The notes under the pieces were generated by a model. It was not told the origin of the DNA, ran no database searches, and saw only the letters and a list, made by a program, of their open reading frames with translations. Source: Bimastos eiseni (Eukaryota; Annelida; Clitellata; Crassiclitellata; Lumbricidae). From it: a DNA stretch of 64,000 nucleotides. Below, one piece after another: positions 1 to 12,000 of this stretch. Where the stretch lies: assembly GCA_959347315.1 (NCBI GenBank), contig OY365810.1, positions 24,446,007 through 24,510,006 on the forward strand. The letters run 5' to 3'. Position 1 is the stretch's first letter. The number at the start of each line of letters is the position of its first letter. Made by a program: the position numbers and the translations under genes.

Positions 1-1124
1 CCGATCTGACATCTCGTTCGCGCATCTTAATGCCGTCCGCGCGCACATGTAAGCGCACCTGCCGATGCATTCACGCTCCGAAGGCGAATACACTCGGCTG
101 ACTTCGGGGTCAGTCGGTGCAGCGACGCTTCAGAAATCAGGAAAATAATCCAGTCCTGAAGAAAGGCGGTCTTTCTGCTTCAAAGCTGCGACGCCGCAAA
201 AAAACTCAAGAAAGTGTACATATGCTTTTGAGCTTAAAGTAGACACGAAGTGACGCCGACCGGTTATGCATCGGTCATGCATGCGAGGAATAACGGAAGA
301 AAAGCAGTCGCAATTATATCATGGACCCTCTTGAAATAGTCCGCTATGACCTGCACTCGGTCTGCGAAATTCATTTTCTAGTGCATGAAATTGATTGAGT
401 ATGGGTGCTGCATACTGGAGCGGAGGAGGGAGGCCTGGGAGGGAGGGAGGGCGTGTGTGCGTTATAATGACCCCAAACGCGGCACCTCGCCGATAGAAGT
501 ACCTAAACAAATAGGCGGAGATAGCGGCTGTCTTTTGAAACTCAGAGTTTGTCTGTCTATCTTTCTTTCTGCTATGTCTTGCAGAGGGTTAGGCCGTGCA
601 ATAGCCTATACCTCTGTTATGTAGACTAACCTCACTTTGTTCACTTATAAGTCTCTTCTCTGGCCATATATAGTCAACTCTCATTATAACCATCACTTCT
701 AATTAGTATGTTATAGGCACTAACCATTTAAAGAATGATTCCAGGTGCAACTCGTCTGTAGATATATGTGACGTGGGTGTGTAGGTATGTGCATATGTGT
801 GCATGTGCGGCGATCCCAGGGGTGGGCGGAGGTCGAGGGGGACAAGTCCCCCACCTTTTACAGAGAGGTGACACGTTGTACGTTTGTCCTTCAAATTTCT
901 TACCCCTTTCACTGGGTGTCGCTCCACCTCTCAACCGAGATCGCCGCCTCTGTATACGTGTAGGCCAATTTATAACAAGACTGAAGACGTTAAAACTTTC
1001 TTTAGTCTTGACTTCACGAATAATATTTCAACTGGCATGTCTAAGCATAAAATGAAAATAGAAAATAGCCTATTATCCTATGACAGATTCGATGCTTGAT
1101 CCTCCAAAATAATTAAAGTTCTAG
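1..1124. other. No gene recognised; low-complexity patches
   Basis: I see no convincing exon here. Open frames are short, overlap on both strands and match nothing I know. There is a G-rich purine stretch near 420-450 and GT-rich sequence near 770-810. The G-rich block near 820-870, with a matching C run, can fold back weakly. Confidence 0.5.
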
Positions 1125-1212
1125 CTGCTTCAACTATTGGCATCCGTGTAGTAACGTAAAACTGACATTCCGCAGTTTTACGTTACTACACGGACGCCAA
1201 TAGTTGAAGCAG
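1125..1212. repeat. Near-perfect 40-bp inverted repeat (foldback)
   Basis: The left arm (1125-1164) and right arm (1173-1212) are reverse complements at 39 of 40 positions, with an 8-nt loop. The mismatch is A versus G in the segment GGC(A/G)TCCG. This is a very young or conserved palindrome, with no clear flanking duplication. It could be a foldback MITE, a recent hairpin-forming duplication or an assembly artefact. Confidence 0.9.
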
Positions 1213-3042
1213 TCTTTAGGCTATAGGCCTACAGCAGCCAGGGTATGTTTGTAGCAATGTACATAAGTATTCCCAGTGGCGTTACTAACTGCTTCAGCGC
1301 CCAAGCAAGATTTAAAACTGCACCCCATTTTAATTTTCTTGCTGACTTTTTGTTCAAATCAGAGTACGGCGTAACAGTGTGTACTAATAAAATACAATTA
1401 CAAATATGATGTGTGTTCCAGTTTTTATTCAATAGCTTTTGCTCTGTAATAAGTAATGAAAAATAATTTGGAATGATTTTTAAATAAGACAAGACAAATT
1501 TAAAGAACAAAGCAATCAGCAGTGAGCAGTAGCTTTTACTTGCATCAAAATTTTGTTGTACCACTAACTGCACAACAAACATACGTGGTAAAATAGTTAC
1601 GGAGATCTACACAGCTATTCACCAACACAGTAGTTCTTCAAGCTAAACCTAAGGAGCAGTTATGGTATCAAGTAATAGCGATCTCATTTTCTTTGCCTCG
1701 CCTGATGAGAGCAGAAATTGTCAATTTTCTACTGCATTTCAGATCTTCTTAGTTTTTATATTTATAAAAACATTCCTAAACCATGCAATCGAACTTCTTC
1801 AAATGTCATCAAGTCCTCAAAGGGACGACAGAAACGAGACACGGTTGAAAAGATTTGATCAAGTGAAAGTAAAAACATGGGTTTTTCGGGATCCTCTTTT
1901 ATTGACTTTTGGTAATCTGGTAGATGGCACAATCGATCCATTTCCTTAATAGATCAATTATGATGTAAACTTGCCGGAGTGGAGTTCATCAAGGAGGACT
2001 CGTTCGAGTGGGTAAACGATATTTAAGTTTGCGCATTTTTTCATTGTTTTCTCAATTTTTGGGTCATGTCCGTAAACGTTTGATACATTGCACTGTCATG
2101 CGAGCTTGACATGTGTGCAAAATTTCAGTTCTGTGGGTCGACGAGAACATACCGAAAAACGAGTTGAAAGAACTCCAACGAACCGACAATCCAATGTTCA
2201 TGACAAACTTGACACAAGCCAAGTTAAAGAAAAGAGGGTAAAAACTGCTGAATATCATCCATGCTGATGTAGGCCTATAACTATCTTTTTAAAAATAAGT
2301 TAGCATAGAAATAGTTGCAATGTAGCGGTTGATTGCAAGAAACACATTGCTTGTCAATTTATTAGATAAAGAACTAATTGGATTAAAAATAAATGAAATT
2401 AAGATTAGCTGCCATTAATTTAACTTGAGTGCATTGCTCAGAAAAACGTTGACAATTAATGGACTATCAGTACAGAATGGATTGCACGCTGAATGATCAC
2501 TGCACTGCAGTGTAGTCTCAGAATTTGCTGTGTGTTTTATAAACACTCGTGTGCATCTTTCACAGATTCACATCAGCATTTCAGTAGAATTCACAGTAAA
2601 ACTCATAAAATTATTATACATACTGAATCAGCTCAGAAACCAATAGCAAATCGATAAGCCAGAACACAAGTCTCTGCAACTTAGTCAATTGATCCATCAA
2701 GTGACTTAGAAGACAACCAAGTTGTTAAGTCAGTTGGTGACTGAATAAGTCAGTTGGTAATTCCTAAGCGACTTACTCCAAGGACCAAATTTCAATAATG
2801 ACTAATAAGGCTAGATTCAAGAATTGCAAAATAGTTGACACTATCATTTTAACCAACAGAACCAGAAATAGATACAATGCTTTTAGACCCAAATCGTCAA
2901 CAGTATGTCCGTATTAGAAACAGAATCCCTCTCATCCTTTTTCGAGATAAAATTCCTAGGCATTTACTTCTGCAAAAGTTGCTAAACAGAACAGCACAAT
3001 ATTTTATACAAATGTTAAAAATTAAAAGTAGATGCCGCAAAC
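1213..3042. other. No gene seen; region downstream of SMYD5
   Basis: No coding exon is recognised. The part next to 3042 should hold the 3' UTR of the minus-strand SMYD5 gene. The first AATAAA on the minus strand downstream of the stop is at 2363-2358, about 680 bp away, and is a possible but unproven poly(A) signal. Confidence 0.4.
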
Positions 3043-6000
3043 TCAGTCGTTATGATCCATGCAACCATCATCGCTGTCACTGCACTCCTCCTCCTCTGAC
3101 GTCATATCCGGGTCATCGGCTTGCAAAATGCAATTCTCACATTGACAGATGAAGAGATAGTTCTCGCTGGAAGCATAATCAACAGTCAACATTTTAGCAC
3201 AGTGGCCGATTGGTTTGAGCGATCGGTCTGTAATGAAGAGTGTGGGTTCGATACTCATCTGAGGAGTCGCTGTGTAGGGACCTTGAGCAAGTCCTTTGCA
3301 CACAATTGTTCAGTATTACTGCAACCGCAATGTTGAGGTGTTTGTGCTGATTGTAAAAAGGGCAATATCAAATTTCAGCTGTATTGTATTTTAATCCAAT
3401 TGATATTACAATTCAATAGTGATACACAATTAATTAGTCTGGCAGTAATGCAAACAGTGTAGTGCCAGGCTATCTTAGAACTCCCCTCTGTCAGCCACAT
3501 TCATTCGGTCTGGCATACACCACTTTGTATCCATTCACATCACATCAAATTATCATTCAAACAATTTGTTAGGTCAAAATAACAAAAAGCTAAAGTAGAA
3601 AAATGCTGTATGGCTAACTGGCTGGACTTCTTTATTGACATAGAGAATCTAAACTGTAAGAACAATGGATGTAAAACTGTAAAAGAGGAAGAATTACAAG
3701 TAAAGCGTACCGTAGAAGTTTTTGCCGGGAATGCCGACTTCGGTCTATGTCGCACTCCCCCAAATAGGAGATGAATATTTCCTGATAAAATAAACGTAAA
3801 AGGTTACATTAAAAAAGAGGAGACAAAAGATCTCTAGTGATAAAGTTAGTAAATAAAAAAATACATGTATCTAGCAGGACACAATGAGCCGTGGTTGACA
3901 AAGTGCGTTGAATATCGTCATCTTTTGTGTTGGTTCGACATGATTACAAGTGTTCATGCAATCGCTGTGCTGACAGGATGTGTCACTGCTCAATGCTTGA
4001 GTATTTGTTATGCCACGCACACTAACCTAGTGATCCCACCAGATTGTTTTAAATTCCATAATAGATCTTTAATTTGATTCAAGATGAAGACATCATTGTA
4101 TATGAGCCTGTCTGCACACCAGTATGTCCTCATATCAAGCATTATTTATCCTCCCTTCTTTCTCTCTCTCCTTCCATCTTGACCTGTCCATCTCTCCGAC
4201 TCTCTGAGCAAACCAGGCTACCACTCCAGCATCCAACTAAATCTTACATTATGATGTCAAATACTAGTCAGATTCTTTGGACCCTCAATGTCACTTATGT
4301 GAAAGATAAAATCATTGATAAACAAAGAAAGTTTTTGATGAACCAAGAAAATTATCGATAAACCAAAAAAATAATTGCTAAACCAAAAAAATTATTGCTA
4401 AACCAAGAAAATTATTGATAGACCAAGAGGTGTTCAGATTACAAACCTAATGAAAACATAATTGTATCTGGGTGGGGAGACAGTTGAAGGGTAACAGGCT
4501 GGCATGAAGATAAAAATCCATGGGTTTGATACCCACCAGCCCCATAACACTGACTAAGCCTTCAACTTCCTATAAAATTGGTAGTAGGACAGATCAGAGT
4601 CTTGCAGACTGCCACACAAATAAATTGGACTCCTGTTACACTTATTATCATCTATTACTACCAGGGCTTAAAGTGGGAAAATAGAGGTGCCGGTATGGAT
4701 ACAAGAACCATTCCCCTCCTCTCCCCTCCAGATTAGAGGGTCTGGGGAACGTCTGCAGAAGTACCGGTATGCTTCCAGTTGGCCAGATGAGGTGCTGGTA
4801 TGGCATACCATTTCATACCTTCCCACTTCAAGCCCTGGTTACTACAATATCTTGTAATCTCATTGTGTACTTGTCAGACAGATTTAGTCAATGCACATAA
4901 TAATTAATTACAGAAGTACTCACATCGCCTTGTTTTATGTCGACAAGAGCTTTCACCGAAAGAACAAAGTTGTTATTGAGAAAGGCAACTTCTGCATTTG
5001 GTTTACAGCTATGGTTACCTAAAATACAACATATCAAAACATGCAAATTTATAGTAACAGTACTTCTGAATATGGATTATTGAAAGTACATAATCACGTG
5101 CCTGAAGACAACCTACAATAATATAAACTTTGAAATTACAGAGTTTATTATGCTAAATTTAAATACTCAATTCATGCTATGAGCATTATAAATTGTACTG
5201 CATGGTTATAGATACTGTTTGACTAAGCGAAATGTAAACTCAATCGTAAAACAAATACTATGAACACAGAAGCATTGAACAAGTAACAAGCAGGAAAAAA
5301 GCAATAAACTGATGTGGTGGTAGCCTTTTGTATTGGTCAACTGCTCTAGCATACAAAATTTGTTGTTTTGCAGAGTTTGCTCTTAAATCTTCTGCATTTG
5401 AGTGTGCAACTACAGTACATTCCAGTCATATTTAAAGTCTTCAGTGGATTTTGTGCCATACTGGATTATGTTTGTCACTGTGTTTATCATCAGTGGATTT
5501 TGTGCCATATTGGATTATGTTTGTCACTGTGTTTATCATCAGTGGATTTTGTGCCATATTGGATTATGTTTGTCACTGTGTTATCCTCAGTGGATTTTGT
5601 GCCATATTGGATTATGTTTGTCACTGTGTTATCCTCAGTGGATTTTGTGCCATATTGGATTATGTTTGTCACTGTGTTATCCTCAGTGGATTTTGTGCCA
5701 TATTGGATTATGTTTGTCACTGTGTTATCCTCAGTGGATTTTGTGCCATATTGGATTATGTTTGTCACTGTGTTATCCTCAGTGGATTTTGTGCCATATT
5801 GGATTATGTTTGTCACTGTGTTATCCTCAGTGGATTTTGTGCCATACTGGATTATGTTTGTCACTGTGTTATCATCAGTGGATTTTGTGCCATATTGGAT
5901 TATGTTTGTAACTGTGTTATCCTCAGTGGATTTTGTGCCATACTGGATTATGTTTGTCACTGTGTTATCATCAGTGGATTTTGTGCCATACTGAATTATG

Positions 6001-9000
6001 TTTGTCACTGTATTATCATCAGTGGCAATCAACCGTGATATACAGATACATCGCATACAGGTCAGTGCAGGGATGTGGTCTTGAGACAGCGGTCTTGGTC
6101 TCGAGACCGGAAAACTGCGGTCTTGGTCTTGAATGCATCGGTCTTTGTCTTGGACCATCGGTCTTGGTCTCTAATGCGTCGGTCTTGGTCTTAAAAGAAC
6201 GATCTTGAGATTTGTCACTGTCTTAGGTTAGCGTTCCTGGTCATTTGCTGTATCAGAGCAATTTCTTTGATATTCGTCGGTTATTCTTGATCATTCGAGA
6301 CACCTAGTGTTTAGGCCCTATGCAATTTTTATCGATGGACGTGCTGACCATCTATATATACCTGTTACCATGGGCAAAAAATGCATTGACAACAGAACCA
6401 GCCATTTTCATAATTTGCTTTCACAACTTCCAAGGTTTTGGAACTATCTAATAATTATGTAGCCGACCACGTATAGTCACAGTTAACCTACAATTCCCAG
6501 TACAAGTAGGCCTACATCATTCAAACGGAATGTTAATCTACTAATCTTAATTAAAGTATTTATCTATCGTATGCTGTAGGCCTACACCTTTCAATTGGAG
6601 CGTTAATGTACTTGTTCAGATGTCTTAAAGAATTTACCTATCGTATACTGTAAGTAATTTATAGTGTGATATTCTCAGGCTGAAGTCAAGAGCTGAACCC
6701 GCAAAAGTTCAGACTGGCCGGTAAAACTGTTTTTTGGACCATTATTAAGATTAGTATTCCTCAGCAAAAAAATTAAAGTTTTAAGCGTCTTATTTCGTTT
6801 TAGCGTCTTAATAAATTGAATTGTTTTTAAAAAAAAGAGTATCGGTCCTGGTTTCGGACCCTCTGTCTTGGTCCACCCAGTCTTGGTCTTTGACCTCTCA
6901 GTCTTGGTCTCAGTCTCGAGGTTTTGGTCTCGTGCCCAACACTGGGTCAGTGTGCATCAGTCTTCTTGAGCTCTTTTATGAACTGCGAACGAGAGGAAGC
7001 TCTGGAGGAACTATTCTCAACTGAAAACATGTAAGTAATTGGTCAGTCACGTATAACTTCATGTCACATGTGCTACGTTCAACTCAGCATCATTCTCTGC
7101 TAGGGCATAACCGCAAATTGTCTACTCAGTTACGCCCTATTCTCTGCCTCCGACATAATACACGCCATGGACTCTGAATATGCATCAGACATCCACTGCG
7201 GATGGGAATCTGTGTTGTCAACCTCAACACGTAGGAGTGAAATTGCAAGCGAAGACTTCATCCAATTACATAAGAATCATTGGACACAAACTTGTAATTA
7301 TTTACACTCGAATTTATTACATTTCAACAAAGTTAAGATAACAAAAAACACTTTGAAAGATTCATTAAAAGTCTTATAGCAATCCTCAGATTATACATAG
7401 ATATGAAAATATGATAAACAGCATTGAAAAGATCAAAAAATAACCAAATAACTCACATGAACTCTGAAGTACATAAAGTCCAGATCCTTCACAATTAAGA
7501 AATTCACCCGAAACTGAAAACACGATCAACAAACTACAAATCATTATGGTATGAAAACCAACTTTTCTGTGTACTGTGCACCAAAGGTTGTTGCGTTTAT
7601 TCACATTTGATAGATCCCGGATATGAAGCAATATTGGATGGGTTGATAGCAGGGTGACTTTCTGTGAAAAACATACTATAAGCAGACCAGGAACTTTGAA
7701 TAAGCATCAACTGTCCAATTCAGATAAGAAGGAGAATGTTTGCTGTTATGAAGAATTAAACGCGAATATGAATTAAATGCAATTATGAATTAAACGCAAT
7801 TATGAATAAATGCAATTAAGAAGCCATTAGAAAAACATCCATCCACATCAGTGGGGTTGTAAATCTGTTTCAAATCAACATATCACCAATGTCTAAACCA
7901 CAAACCTTTGTCCATGTCATTGTAAAGCTTGTCGATATAGTCGTTGAGCTGTTGGCGTGCTGATTCGTCAATTGTTAAACGCTCAGCGTTCTTAACCCAC
8001 ACACTGAATGAACTGTTTCAAAACCGAAAAGAAAAGACATCATAAAAGCCAAATGACTGAAACACAGACCTCTTTCAGTCAATGTGTCTCTGATTAATCT
8101 GTAGCAAGAAAGGTTAAAAACAATGATTTTATAGATTGCGGATTTATCACCCCAGAAGATTCACTCTCTAAGAATGAACCCCTGAAAAGTTTTATTAATA
8201 GTGTCTGTAGGAAAGTTGAAGGTGAAAGTCTATAAGTCAAATATTGAGGTAAACATATTCCATGCAATTCTTTTGAACTGTGGAATATTAACAAACAAAT
8301 ACATTAAAATCAGCATGGGACTAACAACATTGAAAGGTAGCTACTTAGCATGTTATGGTATAGACAGTTCAACATTGACAGAAGAAGTCTCAACTCCAAT
8401 AACACTTGTATGCAGTGCAATATGGACCTGAAGAAAGTCTTAATATACCATAAAAGATATAATAATTATGGGCCACCACTGCTCAAACATACAGGCAGCA
8501 TTATAGTAGAAACACTTTTGTCACAAAATTATACAATGCATGTGAAACAAATGCAGTTCATTGTCAACATCTTTTAAACTGTTGTTCAGGAGTTTTTCCT
8601 TGAAGTAGTATGGTTAAAATGTCTGTTTAATTGATATGAACTTAGATGCACATATATTATATAAACAATCAGCATTTATCATCCAGGTAGAGAGTAACTT
8701 TCCATAATTAGAAAGCTTCTCATACATAAAGTACTAGACTGTATAGTTGAAAACTAAGTCAACCTGTGAACATTAGGGTTGTCAACGGGTACCCGTGTAC
8801 CCGCCTGAGGCCGACTACCCGGGTAATGAAATCGGTTTTGTGTACCCGAAATACCGTAAAAATGTGCGATTTTACCTGAACATATGCCAGAAATATTCTG
8901 TTGGTCATATTGGCTGACTGCCCGTGCAATTAAATCGATTTTCGGGTGCTTGACAGTCCATAAAAATATGCAATTCCCTACATTCCCTGACAAAATATCC

Positions 9001-12000
9001 GGGCAGTCGAGTATCAACGGATACCCAGGTCGTGATTTCAACTTTTTTTAAAGTCTTAGTGACCATATGAGTCGATTTTACAACAGTCATGTTCTATTCT
9101 GACACAATATTAGTGAGGCTTAAGTATCGCATACCTTGACCCTATACCTTGTCCGTTAGTTCCAATAAGTGCAAAGAGTGATCGAAAACCCTCTGGAGTG
9201 AACCACTGGAGAGAAAATCACACAAAAACAAATATATTATGAACTATATTAGGAATTTAATAGTGATGAACTGTAAGGATGAATGCCTTTCTTCTCAGCC
9301 ACTGGAATTCAAACACCAATGTGAAACTGGCAATTTCTCTCAACTTCTGAGACAAGCATCTAGCAACCGACAGCAACTTTGCTTTTGTCCAATGCTTGCA
9401 CATTCATTCATCCATTTATTATGAAAATCTATATAGCACTCCCTCAATAAGCTCACTCAGAGACATTCTCAAATTCCAATCCAAGATTTAACGAAAACAT
9501 GAAAAGCTTTGCATCAATAAATCAAGTCCAGCATAGACAGTACAGAATAACTATTGATAATAAAAGCACAGAATAAATACCTGCTGCAGATCATCTTCAC
9601 ATAGCATTTCCATCAGTAGACCTCGAAAAAGTTCAAGCTGACCCTAAAAATTGTATTTGTTTTAATGTCATGCCTCTGATGTTCATGGGAATCACATTCA
9701 CAATAAAAAATATACTCTATCAAAAGGGCCACTGATAAAATATCATCGTGTGGTGATCTCAGTTGGAATGACGAATTCTAGTGGCCCATCTCAAAACCCA
9801 ACTTCTTTTCCAAGTAGCTGAGACCACCTATATGCCTCTGCAATGATATTCATCACAGAAAAACTGCTGCTAATGTCGACGTTTCTAGTACTCTATCTTG
9901 AATTCAATGCACAGAAATCAAATCTTAATAAATGCAATGAATTTCCTGCAAGAACCTCTGCTAGAGTAAATGATAATCGGAGAGATACTCCAAAGGAATT
10001 TATCTATGTCCTGACCTGAACACGGCAGTCATTTTGAGGACGCTCACATTCTATAGGCCGATTTTTCCACAACAGCGCATCAACTTCATCATTGCATTGT
10101 ACAAGTTACTGTATTTCAGGCTCTAGGCTGCAGTCATTTTAGCTAAACTTCTATGTTTGCTTCTTATTGAGAATGGCAATGTATGTATAAACCTGAAAGT
10201 GTTTGTTTGGATTATTGTATCTTTAGAGTTATATAGCACCTCTTGCAGAATAACTATTCATAGGCATATAACCACAGAAACTCTGGGGAAAAAGAAACGT
10301 TTTTAAAGAGCGAGAAGCTGATGGAGAGAATCCAGTCATTAGCTTAGCCATTAATGATGGAGGAAGGCCATTTCAGGCAAACAGCATTATCCTGGTTTAT
10401 AACCAGCAGACTGCAGCGCCATTAATTCATAACCTCAAGAGCTCACTTTTGCTTGACACCTTCATTATCTTGTTTGGAACTGCTACAATCAGCTGCATCA
10501 GCCTCATACTGTCACCTGAAACTTTCTTCACTAAACTTAAAACCGCTCCTTTAGGTGCGTTTGAGTCGAGAGTAGTTTCCTTAACGAGGCGCCAGATAAA
10601 ATCCCAAATAAATGAATATTATTATTTGCATCAAGCATGCTGTTTTAATTAAGCAAACTAAGCAAAATAATCTCATTTGCATAAACTACAGTGCTATAGA
10701 AATTGTCCTCTTCTGTTGAGTAATCGATTCCATCAGGCAAGATTAATAATACAATGTCACTGCTCAAAAATCAAACAGTAAGGCATTGAGCAATAAGGTG
10801 GAAGTCCATAATCTAAAAAAAGTGGAATCAGTTTTGTTCCAAGCAAATTATTACCATGCAACAGTGTATTTAAAATTATTTTGCCAAATGCAGTTCCTAG
10901 TGTTCCACCAAACAGCATGACTTCATCGCTGGTGATGTTGAATTCTTTTAAATTGCCATTTTTGCATCATTGCTTCTTATTTAAAGGTGAAATTTGTAGT
11001 CAGAAAGATATTCTATTACCTGAAATTGTTCTCCAAGTAACTTATGTGCAATGCTCTCTTCCTCATTGATCGTTGCTTTACAGAACTGACTGAAGAGACT
11101 TTTTGTGCTGGCACGATCTTTTGACTAATACGATAAACACTCAATCAGTTTTAACCACTTTACCTTCAACTGTTCTTTTCACAAAACCATTTATCATACA
11201 ACAAAATCATACAAACAGATGATGAATGGTCTCTTTTAAGTAAATCACAAAAAATGCAGGCATAAAACATCACAGATAATTTTATATCCTACAGGCCTAC
11301 AATATTATTATTTCCAGACGTTCATTTAGCTTTAATTAGCAAGAACACAAATGAAGACTTGTATCCATATATAACTTCTTTGTTTCAAAAGAAAACATTG
11401 CAATTTTAAATATTTACTCTACGACAGCCTTTCCTAGGTCAGACTATTTTAACTGTTTCTCACATGTCACAGTATAATATAATATATGCTAGCAAAAATG
11501 CAATGGAGTTTTGAGAATATTGCATCCATTTGCTAGAGCTGTACCGATATCACTTTTTGCCGATTATGCCGATACCGATTATTGCAGATTATTCATTTGC
11601 CGATACCCGATTATTTAGCTGATTATTTCATTGTGTTTCCCAAGACGTCCGGTTCCAAAAGATAGACCTACTTCTACTGCCTATTGTTGTGATACAAGCA
11701 AACACTTGCTCCATAAGAGACGTATGCATGTAGTTGGGGACTAATCCTAGGCAGGCAATACAGATTAGACACACCGCTCGACGTCGAACTGTGCCCAGGG
11801 TAATTAACAGCCAAGGAACGGCTGGCCTATTCACAGCCACCCATCTAGTCTCAGCCTCTCGGGCGATTGGCAGCTAGCATGTATTCCTTCGGCATGCCTC
11901 CACGATGTACATTCAATGGTTTCTCTATTGAATTGGCCAGCCGTTACTTGGCCCATAAGCAGGCACTATGACTCACTCTGCACAAGACCTATGTTGGCCC

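Noticed and set aside
820..935. hAT-like CAGGGGTGGGCGG start near 818
   Set aside because: No matching right end or target duplication was found.
4140..4210. Minus-strand [11 protein letters not shown] as the missing SMYD5 exon 11
   Set aside because: A correct exon with FISYLG and [10 protein letters not shown], proper splice sites and phase was found at 3781-3711.
5490..6158. A 222-residue repetitive protein on the minus strand, and three similar ones on the plus strand
   Set aside because: They are the same 48-bp minisatellite read in different frames and strands; no other coding signal is present.
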